From: Ascidiaceihabitans sp029251465
Lineage (GTDB): Bacteria; Pseudomonadota; Alphaproteobacteria; Rhodobacterales; Rhodobacteraceae
Assembly (NCBI RefSeq): GCF_042932805.1
Contig: NZ_CP170633.1
Location: 1,240,001-1,304,000 of the forward strand
Direction of reading: 5' to 3'
DNA length: 64,000 nucleotides
Shown here: positions 17,003 to 26,282 of the stretch, piece by piece
How positions within the stretch are numbered: position 1 is the stretch's first letter
Layout of the letters: every line of letters begins with the position of its first letter
The notes under the pieces: model-generated
What the model was told of the DNA's origin: nothing
Database searches by the model: none
What the model saw: the letters and a program-made list of their open reading frames with translations, nothing else
Position numbers and translations under genes: made by a program

Positions 17003-17645
17003 TGGTTCATAATGATGAACAATACATGACGCCGGTTTACGTTAGGGCACGGTTAACGAGACGAAAATTGTTGGTACGCAATTGTTTCGAATTCGGAAAC
17101 TGTCTCACTTTTGGGAAATTGGCGTAAATTCGCAATTTCGCCTTGCTAGTATGCCAAACTATTGACGTTTTCAATTTGGCACTGATCGAGGGTTCGAAAC
17201 GGTGTTCCTACCCTAGGTAGTAATCCTCCGAACCTTAGATAGAAGTCCCGATTTCAGGTGCTGGTTAACAGACCTGTGTTGCCATCGAAATTTGCAAATT
17301 AACTCAGATTTTTCTCTTTTGTTCGTCACAAATCATTGGCTATTACTGTCCTTGCCCAACTGGGGGGCGATGTCTGTAGGTCACGGGGGCGACCGCACAA
17401 TGACGTATCCATGTAGGATGCGGGAGATGTGTGTGCGCCGTGCTGCTTTGGTAGTACCTGTTACGCAATTTGCAATGGCGATGCCGTTGCTGCTGTCTGC
17501 TGTTTAGCAGGCTCTCCCCTTTTGTTTGGTGTCTGATTGTGTGGGTCGTCCAGGGTCCTACGCGTCGGTCTTGTTTTGGGTATGAAGTACGGTTTGCCAT
17601 TTTCGGCAAACGAAGGCCTTAGCGCCGTAACGAGGAGAGTTGGAA
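17003..17645 (+). other. Long leader/promoter region ahead of the giant RTX-Hint gene
   Basis: About 640 bp without a convincing gene. It is AT-richer than its surroundings in the first half. It holds an imperfect direct repeat (17208-17242), a perfect 7-bp hairpin GTTTGCC-ATTTTC-GGCAAAC at 17592-17611, and then a ribosome binding site for the 47-codon ORF. A 71-codon frame at 17292-17507 lacks a ribosome binding site and looks spurious. The length suggests elaborate control of the downstream gene. Confidence 0.5.
17208..17242 (+). promoter_or_regulatory. Candidate regulator-binding repeat upstream of the giant gene
   Basis: ACCCTAGGTAG (17210-17220) recurs as ACCTTAGATAG (17232-17242), 9 of 11 bases identical with starts 22 bp apart. 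The first copy is also the core of an inverted repeat, CTACC-CTA-GGTAG. The spacing of about two helical turns fits a cooperative dimeric activator. The cognate regulator is unknown. Confidence 0.4.
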
Positions 17646-17789
17646 ATGACACTAGGTTTCGAGAAACCCAAAGCGATGCGGCAAACGCGTCCTAAGGCGA
17701 GTGGTGCGCCCCAAACTTTCCTTTCGCCAAATTCATTCCAATCAGAAATTTTTCAGGCCGCGTCGCGCGCCGAATGCGTAAACGCGTAG
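17646..17789 (+). CDS. 47-aa small ORF immediately upstream of the giant RTX-Hint gene
   Basis: The ATG at 17646 has a strong GAGGAGAG ribosome binding site about eight bases upstream. The frame of 47 codons ends at TAG only 12 bp before the start of the 2713-residue protein, and that stop overlaps the ribosome binding site of the big gene (TAGGAG). The peptide is basic at first, neutral later, with no signal sequence or membrane helix (MTLGFEKPKAMRQTRPKASG at the start). I do not recognise it. Position suggests a leader peptide or a small co-expressed factor that couples translation. Confidence 0.55.
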   Translation: MTLGFEKPKAMRQTRPKASGAPQTFLSPNSFQSEIFQAASRAECVNA

Positions 17790-17801
17790 GAGTACCGAGT
17801 A

Positions 17802-20800
17802 ATGACAACGACAGTAAATTTCAACGAACTGGCCACTGGCACAATCGTAGACAACGAATATCAAGCCCAAGGGGTCACGATCTCTGCAACCGGTGGATCC
17901 GGCGATGCGATGATCTTTGACACCTCCAACCCGACGGGCGGCGATGGCGATCTGGCCACAACCAACCTGGGCAATGTTCTGATCATCTCCGAAGACGGCG
18001 ATTCCAACGATCCTGATGACAACGGCAGCGGCGGCACGTTCCACTTTGCATTTGACGATGCGACGTCTGTTGAACAGCTGACCTTCCTTGACCTCGAGCA
18101 AAACGCGACGGTTCGTTTCTTTGACGAAAACGGCACGCAGATCGGTCAACAAACCATTTTGGCGACAGGCGACAACGGCCAGAGCATTGTCGATTTCAAC
18201 ACCGACGGTGTGTACAGCATGCAAGTCACCCTCGCGGGGTCTGGTGCGGTCGACAACTTGGTATTCGACCAAGAAAACTCTGACGTCGAACTGGACGGGA
18301 TCGTTGAAGGCACAAACGATGCCGAAGTGATCGACGTGAACTACACAGGTGACCCAGAGGGTGACCAAATCGACAACAACGATGAAATCATAGCTGGCGA
18401 AGGCCCACAGGACGATATCGTAGACGCATTTGGCGGCAACGACACAATCGTATCTGGCGAAGGCAACGACGACATCTACGCAGGCAGCGGCGACGATTCC
18501 GTTGACGGCGGCAGCGGCGACGACCTGATCTACGGCGATTCCAACCTGCAGGCTGGCCCTGACAGCGACGCATCCGACGACAAGATCCTCGATTGGGGCA
18601 CATTGGGCTACGGCACCGAATTGGCTGGCGGCGCGTCCGTCGACACCGGCGGCGTGACTGTCAACGTCAGCTTTCAATCCCAAGACCCGGGCGCGTTGAT
18701 CTGCACAGAATCCACGGCTCAGCACGTCGCAAGTGGCGAAACCTTTGATGCGAATTCATCTTTGATGTTGTTCGGTGCAGGCGGCGAGGGCGGCGTTGAT
18801 AACACGTCGACCACCACCTTTGAATTTGACGCAACGAACCCTGCGTATTCCGACGAAGTGCAAGACGTCTCGTTCCGCATCAACGATCTGGACACAGGGA
18901 CCAACTCTGACCAGCACATCGATATCGTCACCATTCGCGCCTATGACGCCGCTGGCAACCTGATCCCGGTGACGCTGACGAATACCGGTACGATTGCAAT
19001 TGATGGCAACACAGCCACCGGCGCGGACGGCCTTGGCAGCGATGCAAACCCGACGGACAGCTCTGCGTCCTTGTTGGTGAACATCCTGGGTCCGGTTGCG
19101 AAAATCGAAATCGATTATGACAACGGCGACGTGACCGACCAGAAAATCTGGCTGACCGACGTGCATTTCTCGACCATCTCTGCGGATGTTGAAACCGACG
19201 ACGGCGAAGACGGCAATGACACCTTGCTGGGCGGCATCGGCGAAGATTCCATCTACGGCGAAGGCGGCGACGACCGCATCGAAGGCGGCGTGGGCGACGA
19301 TTTTGTCTCTGGCGGCACCGGCAACGACTTTGTTTTGGCTGGCGACGGCAACGATTCAGTCATGGGCGACGACGGCAACGACACGCTGTGCGGACAAGAC
19401 GGCGACGACACGTTGCTCGGCGGGATCGGCAACGACGTCCTTGAAGGCATGAACGACAACGACGTTCTGTTCGGCGGCGCGGGCGATGACCGTCTGTACG
19501 GCGACAACGGCAACGACGAATTGACGGGCGGCGAGGGCGCTGACTCGATCTACGGCGGCCGCGACGCTGACACGATCTTTGGCGGCGCAGGCGATGTTGT
19601 TGACGGCGGTTCGGGTGGCTTTAACGCTGATCCGGCATTGAACACGGACGACGACACGCTTGATCTGACGGGCCAAGGTCCTTTCATTCTGGAAAACGTC
19701 ACAACAGACGGCAACGGCAACGGCACCAACGGAACGGTTGTGTTTGTCGACGGCGCGGGCAACCCGACGGGCGAAACGCTGGCGTTCACAGAAATCGAAA
19801 ACATTGTTGGTGATGACGTCACGAACACTGGCCCTGTAGCGAATGATGATGTGTCTGCGACGGACGAAGATGTGTCTGTGGTTGTTGATTTGATTGGCAA
19901 CGATACAGATGCGGACGGGGATGCTTTGACAGTGATCTCGGCCACGGTTCCAGCGGATCAAGGCACGTTGGTCGACAACGGCGACGGTACGGTGACGTTC
20001 ACGCCAGCGGATGATTTCAACGGCGAGGCGACGATCAGCTACGAGATTTCGGACAGCAACGGCGGCACCGACACCGCGACACACACCATCAACGTCGCCC
20101 CCGTCAACGACGGACCGGATGCGGTGAATGATGCGGATGTTGGCGTCGAAGACACAGCGATCACAGTTGATTTGCTGGCCAACGACACGGATGTCGAGAA
20201 CGACGATCTGACCGTCACAGGCGCCACGGTTCCAGCGGATCAAGGCACGTTGGTCGACAACGGCGACGGCACAGTGACCTTTACGCCAGCGGATGATTTT
20301 AACGGCGTGGCGACCATCAGCTACTCGATCACCGACGGCAACGGCGGCACCGACACCGCGATCCACGAGATCGATCTGGCGGCAGTCAACGATGGTCCGG
20401 TTGCGGTTGATGACTTGGCCGACACCATGGAAGAAGAGCCGGTCATCATCGATTTGATCGGCAACGACACCGATGTTGACGGCGATCCGTTGACCATCGG
20501 CACGGTCAGCGTTCCTGCGGATCAAGGCACGGTTGTCGACAACGGCGACGGCACGGTGACGTTCTCGCCCGCTGAAAACTTCAACGGTCCAGCCACGATC
20601 ACCTACACGGTTATCGACGGTGAGGGCGGCAGTGACGAAGGCCAGGCGATTGTCTCGGTCGGCGCGGTCAACGACGGCCCGACGGCGAATGACGACAGCG
20701 ATGTGACGGACGAAGATGTGTCCGTGACAGTCGATCTGATCGGCAACGACACCGACGAAGAAGGCGACGCATTGACCGTCACAGGTGCCACGGTTCCTGC

Positions 20801-23800
20801 GGATCAAGGCACGCTGGTCGACAATGGCGACGGCACAGTGACGTTCACGCCAGCGGATGATTTTAACGGCACGGCCACGATCAGCTACTCGATCACGGAC
20901 GGCAATGGCGGCACGGATTCCGCGATCCACGAGATCGAAGTTGCGTCGATCAACGACGATCCGGTTGCGGTTGATGACATCGAAACCACGGACGAAGACC
21001 AGCCGGTCATCATCGATCTGATCGGCAACGACACCGATGTTGACGGCGATCCGTTGACCATCGGCACGGTCTCGGTTCCTGCGGATCAAGGCACGGTTGT
21101 CGATAACGGCGACGGCACGGTGACATTCTCGCCCGCTGAAAACTTCAACGGTCCAGCGACGATCACCTACACGGTTATCGACGGTGAGGGCGGCAGTGAC
21201 GAAGGCCAGGCGATTGTCTCGGTCGGCGCGGTCAACGACGGCCCTGTAGCGAATGATGATGTGTCTGCGACGGACGAAGATGTGTCTGTGGTTGTTGATT
21301 TGATTGGCAACGATACAGATGCGGACGGGGATGCTTTGACAGTGATCTCGGCCACGGTTCCAGCGGATCAAGGCACGTTGGTCGACAACGGCGACGGTAC
21401 GGTGACGTTCACGCCAGCGGATGATTTCAACGGCGAGGCGACGATCAGCTACGAGATTTCGGACAGCAACGGCGGCACCGACACCGCGACACACACCATC
21501 AACGTCGCCCCCGTCAACGACGGACCGGATGCGGTGAATGATGCGGATGTTGGCGTCGAAGACACAGCGATCACAGTTGATTTGCTGGCCAACGACACGG
21601 ATGTCGAGAACGACGATCTGACCGTCACAGGCGCCACGGTTCCAGCGGATCAAGGCACGTTGGTCGACAACGGCGACGGCACAGTGACCTTTACGCCAGC
21701 GGATGATTTTAACGGCGTGGCGACCATCAGCTACTCGATCACCGACGGCAACGGCGGCACCGACACCGCGATCCACGAGATCGATCTGGCGGCAGTCAAC
21801 GATGGTCCGGTTGCGGTTGATGACTTGGCCGACACCATGGAAGAAGAGCCGGTCATCATCGATTTGATCGGCAACGACACCGATGTTGACGGCGATCCGT
21901 TGACCATCGGCACGGTCAGCGTTCCTGCGGATCAAGGCACGGTTGTCGACAACGGCGACGGCACGGTGACGTTCTCGCCCGCTGAAAACTTCAACGGTCC
22001 AGCCACGATCACCTACACGGTTATCGACGGTGAGGGCGGCAGTGACGAAGGCCAGGCGATTGTCTCGGTCGGCGCGGTCAACGACGGCCCGACGGCGAAT
22101 GACGACAGCGATGTGACGGACGAAGATGTGTCCGTGACAGTCGATCTGATCGGCAACGACACCGACGAAGAAGGCGACGCATTGACCGTCACAGGTGCCA
22201 CGGTTCCTGCGGATCAAGGCACGCTGGTCGACAATGGCGACGGCACAGTGACGTTCACGCCAGCGGATGATTTTAACGGCACGGCCACGATCAGCTACTC
22301 GATCACGGACGGCAATGGCGGCACGGATTCCGCGATCCACGAGATCGAAGTTGCGTCGATCAACGACGATCCGGTTGCGGTTGATGACATCGAAACCACG
22401 GACGAAGACCAGCCGGTCATCATCGATCTGATCGGCAACGACACCGATGTTGACGGCGATCCGTTGACCATCGGCACGGTCTCGGTTCCTGCGGATCAAG
22501 GCACGGTTGTCGATAACGGCGACGGCACGGTGACATTCTCGCCCGCTGAAAACTTCAACGGTCCAGCGACGATCACCTACACGGTTATCGACGGTGAGGG
22601 CGGCAGTGACGAAGGCCAGGCGATTGTCTCGGTCGGCGCGGTCAACGACGGCCCTGTAGCGAATGATGATGTGTCTGCGACGGACGAAGATGTGTCTGTG
22701 GTTGTTGATTTGATTGGCAACGATACAGATGCGGACGGGGATGCTTTGACAGTGATCTCGGCCACGGTTCCAGCGGATCAAGGCACGTTGGTCGACAACG
22801 GCGACGGTACGGTGACGTTCACGCCAGCGGATGATTTCAACGGCGAGGCGACGATCAGCTACGAGATTTCGGACAGCAACGGCGGCACCGACACCGCGAC
22901 ACACACCATCAACGTCGCCCCCGTCAACGACGGACCGGATGCGCAAAACAGCAGCTACTCAGTGTTGCAAAACGAGACGGCTGGCGACCTAGACGGCAAT
23001 GCGATCACGGACGACACTGGCGAAGGTGTCGACAGCGATCCGGAAGGTGATGACCTGACGGTTGTTGCTGTGAATGGCACGACCGGAACCGTCGATGCCG
23101 CAATTGCTGGCGACAACGGTGGTCTGTTCACGATCAGTGCAGACGGGACTATCGACTTTGACGCGAACAGTGAATTTGATGGTTTGGGTGCAGGAGAGAC
23201 AGCGTCCACAACTGTGACCTACACGATCGCAGATGAAGCTGGTCTGGAAGACACCGCAACGGTTACCTTTACTGTGACAGGCACCAACGACGGCCCGGTG
23301 GCCACGCCTGATCTGGCTGAAACCGACGAAGACACAATCATCACGTTGGACAATGTGCTCGACAACGACACGGACGCCGATGGTGACATGCTGACGGTGT
23401 CGGCTGTTGCCGGTGACGACACGCTGGTTGGCACGGCGGTTGCCGGTGACACTGGTGGTCTGTTCACGATCAACGCAGACGGGTCAGCGACCTTTGATCC
23501 GAATGGCGATTATGACGAACTGCCCGTTGGTGACATTGCAAATTCCGAGGTGACCTACACGGTTACCGATCCGGACGGCCAAGAGGTATCGACCACTGTC
23601 ACTGTAATAATCTACGGGGTTAACGACGCTCCGGTTGCGGTTGATGATGCGGACACCACGCCGTTCAACACTCCGGTTATTGTTGATCTGATCGGCAATG
23701 ACACCGATGTTGACGACGATCCGCTGACGCTGGCCACGGCAACTGTTGATCCGGCCGAAGGCACGCTGCTCGACAATGGCGACGGTACGGTCACGTTCAC

Positions 23801-25943
23801 GCCTGCTGACGGGTTCGAGGGCGATGCGACCATCACCTACACGGTCCAGGACGGCAATGGCGGCGAAGACGAAGGCCAAGCCATCGTGACAGTCGAAGAG
23901 CAACCACTGGACGGTATCGTAACCGGTACTGACGATGGCGAACTGATCGACGAAGACTACACCGGCGATCCAGAAGGCGACATGGTCGACAATGGCGACA
24001 ACATCTTTTCTGGTGATCCAGAAGACGAAGATGACGACATCATTGTCGCTGGTGGCGGCAACGACACTGTAATTTCCGGCGACGGCGATGATAGTGTTGA
24101 CGGCGGGGCAGGTGATGACCGTATCCACACCGACGAAGGCGACGACACAGTTGCTGGCGGCACCGGTAACGACACAATCGCCACAAGCGAAGGTGACGAT
24201 AGCGTTGACGGCGGCACAGGTGACGATGAAATCGGCACAGGCGTCGGGTCGGACATAGTTGTTGGCGGCGAGGGTAATGATCTTATCAACACCGGCGGCG
24301 GCGATCTGATCGACAAAGGCTATCCGGGTCTGTTCCCTGGCGAAGAAGGCACGCCTGGTACCGAAGATGACCGCGACTTTGTTGACGGTGGCGCCGGCGA
24401 CGACACCATCCGCACGGGCGACGACGCTGACACCATCATCGGTGGTGACGGCAACGACGTGATCGACGGCGGTATCGACGCAGACAGCATCACCGGCGAC
24501 GAAGGCAATGACCGTATTGTCGGCGGTGAAGGCTCTGACAGCATCACGGGCGGTGTCGGCAACGATACAATCCACGCGGGCAACGACCCTGATCTGGGTC
24601 TGGACTTCTTGAACATCGAAGACGATGGTTCCAACCCGTTTGGTCCTGATCTACGCCCTGACAACGGCAAGGACACAGTGTCCGGCGGTGAAGGCGACGA
24701 TCTGATCACCGGTGCGGACGACGACGACTTGCTGATGGGTGACGAAGGCAATGATACCATCGACGGTGGCATTGACGACGACACGATCTTGGGCGGCATC
24801 GGCAACGACAGCTTGTTGGGTGGCCAAGGCAACGACAGCATCGAAGGCGGCGACGGCGATGATTACATCGACGGCGGACGCAACGCTGACGTGGTTGACG
24901 GTGGGGACGGCAACGACACCATCCTTGGCGGCAACGGCGCTGATGTTCTGAGCGGTGGCGCGGGCGATGACGTTATTGACGGCGGCACCGGTGATGACAC
25001 CATCAACGGCGATGCAGGCAACGACAGCATCCTGGGCTCCACGGGCGACGATGTCATTGATGGCGGTTCAGGCAACGACACCATAGACGGTGGCAACGGC
25101 GGCGCAGACATCATGTCTGGTGGCGACGACGAAGACTTGTTCATCAACGTCACAGCCGGCGAAGTTGTCGATGGCGGCGAAGGTGTCACAGACACGTCCG
25201 ACTTTGACACGCTTGACCTCACAGGCTCGGCCCCGAACAATGGTTCCCTGCAAATCGTTTACGATCCAGCGAACAACGAAAACGGTGTGGTCAACTACTT
25301 TGACGAAAACGGCGACGACGCAGGGCAATTGCAGTTCTCGAATATCGAGAACGTCATCCCTTGCTTTACGCCGGGCACGTTGATTGCGACGCCAAAAGGC
25401 GAGCGCAAAGTAGAAGACCTGATGGTCGGCGATCGCATCATCACACGCGACAACGGTATCCAGGAAATTCGTTGGGTGGGGGCCCGCGACATGACTGGTG
25501 CTGAACTGGAAATGGCCACACACCTCAAGCCCGTCCTGATCCGTCAGGGTGCCTTGGGTGGCGGTCTGCCAGAGCGTGATATGATGGTATCGCCAAACCA
25601 CCGTGTTCTGGTGGCCAACGACAAGACTGCGCTTTACTTTGAAGAGCGTGAAGTTCTGGTCGCGGCCAAGTTCCTGACCGGTCTGGACGGTGTCGATGTG
25701 GTTGATGTGTCGGGTACGACGTACATCCACCTGATGTTCGACGCACACGAAGTGATCCTGTCGGACGGCACGTGGACAGAAAGCTTCCAGCCGGGTGATC
25801 AGACGCTGGCCGGTGTTGGCGATGCGCAACGCGACGAGATCCTGGAACTGTTCCCGGAGCTTGCAACGCGGGCAGGTATCGATGCCTACACCTCGGCACG
25901 TCGCTCGTTGAAGAAACACGAAGCGGCCTTGCTGACCAAGTAA
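17802..25943 (+). CDS. Giant RTX/cadherin-like repeat protein with C-terminal Hint domain
   Basis: A 2713-residue acidic, calcium-binding type protein. In order: a beta-rich N-terminal domain (1-160), short RTX repeats (165-250), a second beta-rich domain (250-465), RTX nonapeptides of GGxGxDxxx type (466-605), eleven tandem 94-residue cadherin-like/Ig-like domains (677-1714; each opens with a DD..T.ED motif and ends in VNDGP), two VCBS-type repeats (1715-1941), one more cadherin-like domain, a long RTX tract (2035-2446), a linker, and a Hint_2-type domain from Cys2521 (CFTPGT) with SPNHRVL and LMFDAHEV motifs. RTX proteins leave the cell through type I secretion, and Hint domains cleave themselves at the first Cys. 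There is no N-terminal signal peptide and no secretion ABC/MFP gene nearby. It is probably a surface adhesin or matrix protein. The start is supported by GGAG nine bases upstream. Confidence 0.92.
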   Translation: MTTTVNFNELATGTIVDNEYQAQGVTISATGGSGDAMIFDTSNPTGGDGDLATTNLGNVLIISEDGDSNDPDDNGSGGTFHFAFDDATSVEQLTFLDLEQNATVRFFDENGTQIGQQTILATGDNGQSIVDFNTDGVYSMQVTLAGSGAVDNLVFDQENSDVELDGIVEGTNDAEVIDVNYTGDPEGDQIDNNDEIIAGEGPQDDIVDAFGGNDTIVSGEGNDDIYAGSGDDSVDGGSGDDLIYGDSNLQAGPDSDASDDKILDWGTLGYGTELAGGASVDTGGVTVNVSFQSQDPGALICTESTAQHVASGETFDANSSLMLFGAGGEGGVDNTSTTTFEFDATNPAYSDEVQDVSFRINDLDTGTNSDQHIDIVTIRAYDAAGNLIPVTLTNTGTIAIDGNTATGADGLGSDANPTDSSASLLVNILGPVAKIEIDYDNGDVTDQKIWLTDVHFSTISADVETDDGEDGNDTLLGGIGEDSIYGEGGDDRIEGGVGDDFVSGGTGNDFVLAGDGNDSVMGDDGNDTLCGQDGDDTLLGGIGNDVLEGMNDNDVLFGGAGDDRLYGDNGNDELTGGEGADSIYGGRDADTIFGGAGDVVDGGSGGFNADPALNTDDDTLDLTGQGPFILENVTTDGNGNGTNGTVVFVDGAGNPTGETLAFTEIENIVGDDVTNTGPVANDDVSATDEDVSVVVDLIGNDTDADGDALTVISATVPADQGTLVDNGDGTVTFTPADDFNGEATISYEISDSNGGTDTATHTINVAPVNDGPDAVNDADVGVEDTAITVDLLANDTDVENDDLTVTGATVPADQGTLVDNGDGTVTFTPADDFNGVATISYSITDGNGGTDTAIHEIDLAAVNDGPVAVDDLADTMEEEPVIIDLIGNDTDVDGDPLTIGTVSVPADQGTVVDNGDGTVTFSPAENFNGPATITYTVIDGEGGSDEGQAIVSVGAVNDGPTANDDSDVTDEDVSVTVDLIGNDTDEEGDALTVTGATVPADQGTLVDNGDGTVTFTPADDFNGTATISYSITDGNGGTDSAIHEIEVASINDDPVAVDDIETTDEDQPVIIDLIGNDTDVDGDPLTIGTVSVPADQGTVVDNGDGTVTFSPAENFNGPATITYTVIDGEGGSDEGQAIVSVGAVNDGPVANDDVSATDEDVSVVVDLIGNDTDADGDALTVISATVPADQGTLVDNGDGTVTFTPADDFNGEATISYEISDSNGGTDTATHTINVAPVNDGPDAVNDADVGVEDTAITVDLLANDTDVENDDLTVTGATVPADQGTLVDNGDGTVTFTPADDFNGVATISYSITDGNGGTDTAIHEIDLAAVNDGPVAVDDLADTMEEEPVIIDLIGNDTDVDGDPLTIGTVSVPADQGTVVDNGDGTVTFSPAENFNGPATITYTVIDGEGGSDEGQAIVSVGAVNDGPTANDDSDVTDEDVSVTVDLIGNDTDEEGDALTVTGATVPADQGTLVDNGDGTVTFTPADDFNGTATISYSITDGNGGTDSAIHEIEVASINDDPVAVDDIETTDEDQPVIIDLIGNDTDVDGDPLTIGTVSVPADQGTVVDNGDGTVTFSPAENFNGPATITYTVIDGEGGSDEGQAIVSVGAVNDGPVANDDVSATDEDVSVVVDLIGNDTDADGDALTVISATVPADQGTLVDNGDGTVTFTPADDFNGEATISYEISDSNGGTDTATHTINVAPVNDGPDAQNSSYSVLQNETAGDLDGNAITDDTGEGVDSDPEGDDLTVVAVNGTTGTVDAAIAGDNGGLFTISADGTIDFDANSEFDGLGAGETASTTVTYTIADEAGLEDTATVTFTVTGTNDGPVATPDLAETDEDTIITLDNVLDNDTDADGDMLTVSAVAGDDTLVGTAVAGDTGGLFTINADGSATFDPNGDYDELPVGDIANSEVTYTVTDPDGQEVSTTVTVIIYGVNDAPVAVDDADTTPFNTPVIVDLIGNDTDVDDDPLTLATATVDPAEGTLLDNGDGTVTFTPADGFEGDATITYTVQDGNGGEDEGQAIVTVEEQPLDGIVTGTDDGELIDEDYTGDPEGDMVDNGDNIFSGDPEDEDDDIIVAGGGNDTVISGDGDDSVDGGAGDDRIHTDEGDDTVAGGTGNDTIATSEGDDSVDGGTGDDEIGTGVGSDIVVGGEGNDLINTGGGDLIDKGYPGLFPGEEGTPGTEDDRDFVDGGAGDDTIRTGDDADTIIGGDGNDVIDGGIDADSITGDEGNDRIVGGEGSDSITGGVGNDTIHAGNDPDLGLDFLNIEDDGSNPFGPDLRPDNGKDTVSGGEGDDLITGADDDDLLMGDEGNDTIDGGIDDDTILGGIGNDSLLGGQGNDSIEGGDGDDYIDGGRNADVVDGGDGNDTILGGNGADVLSGGAGDDVIDGGTGDDTINGDAGNDSILGSTGDDVIDGGSGNDTIDGGNGGADIMSGGDDEDLFINVTAGEVVDGGEGVTDTSDFDTLDLTGSAPNNGSLQIVYDPANNENGVVNYFDENGDDAGQLQFSNIENVIPCFTPGTLIATPKGERKVEDLMVGDRIITRDNGIQEIRWVGARDMTGAELEMATHLKPVLIRQGALGGGLPERDMMVSPNHRVLVANDKTALYFEEREVLVAAKFLTGLDGVDVVDVSGTTYIHLMFDAHEVILSDGTWTESFQPGDQTLAGVGDAQRDEILELFPELATRAGIDAYTSARRSLKKHEAALLTK
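19830..22943 (+). repeat. Perfect 1410-bp tandem duplication plus 294-bp third partial copy
   Basis: Copies at 19830-21239 and 21240-22649 matched at every base when I read them against each other, and 22650-22943 repeats the first 294 bp. Each 1410-bp unit is five diverged 282-bp (94-codon) cadherin-like domains. Because 1410 is a multiple of three, gain or loss of a unit keeps the frame. Identity at synonymous sites across the whole unit, against clear divergence between the five domains inside it, shows that the block duplication is recent or homogenised. Confidence 0.95.
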
Positions 25944-25966
25944 GCCTAACACTTTCCAAAATATCT

Positions 25967-25993
25967 GCTTCGGCCCCTTTTTCGGGCCGAAGC
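25967..25993 (+). terminator. Stem-loop after the giant gene
   Basis: GCTTCGGCCC (25967-25976) pairs perfectly with GGGCCGAAGC (25984-25993) over a seven-base loop, starting 23 bases after the stop codon. No T run follows; it precedes a second, stronger terminator. Confidence 0.6.
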
Positions 25994-26039
25994 ATCACAG
26001 AATATGCAGCTTCTAGCGTGAAATTACACGTTTGGAGGG

Positions 26040-26072
26040 AAAAGCGGTGCAGGAGGCTGCACCGCTTTTTTT
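26040..26072 (+). terminator. Strong Rho-independent terminator
   Basis: A 12-bp perfect stem (AAAAGCGGTGCA with TGCACCGCTTTT) and a six-base loop are followed by a run of T (seven T at 26066-26072, partly in the stem). It separates the giant gene from the second RTX-Hint gene, which therefore needs its own promoter in 26073-26282. No gene is visible in that stretch. Confidence 0.85.
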
Positions 26073-26282
26073 ATACAATCCCGCAAAATTCAGTCCATTG
26101 TTTCCATTTTGATACCGAATTGCTGCATCGCGGCGCATTTTTGTGACAGTTTATGACAATGACGTAGTGTTGATAACCATTATGCGATTTTCCCCCTCCC
26201 CGAACTCAAGAAACGGTATACATGAGGCGCATAGGTAATGGGGATTGCCGTTTTTTAACTTGTTTTCGGAGGTAGCGCTGCC

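Noticed and set aside
17292..17507. 71-codon plus-strand frame in the leader of the giant gene
   Set aside because: No ribosome binding site and unnatural composition; the ORF at 17646 has much better signals.
19356..22946. A 1196-codon open frame on the minus strand
   Set aside because: It is the exact antisense of the cadherin-like repeat array. Its length comes from repeated, codon-biased DNA that lacks stops in that frame. The translation is low-complexity, and the sense frame has recognisable domains.
23484..24575. A 363-codon minus-strand frame
   Set aside because: Antisense of the RTX repeats of the giant protein; no ribosome binding site or domain. The same holds for 17742-18725, 25068-25952, 26376-27131 and 27144-28178.
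18400..25140. Short-period repetitive DNA that could suggest a CRISPR or satellite array
   Set aside because: The periodicity is that of RTX nonapeptides and 94-residue domains in one open frame, with no alternating unique spacers.
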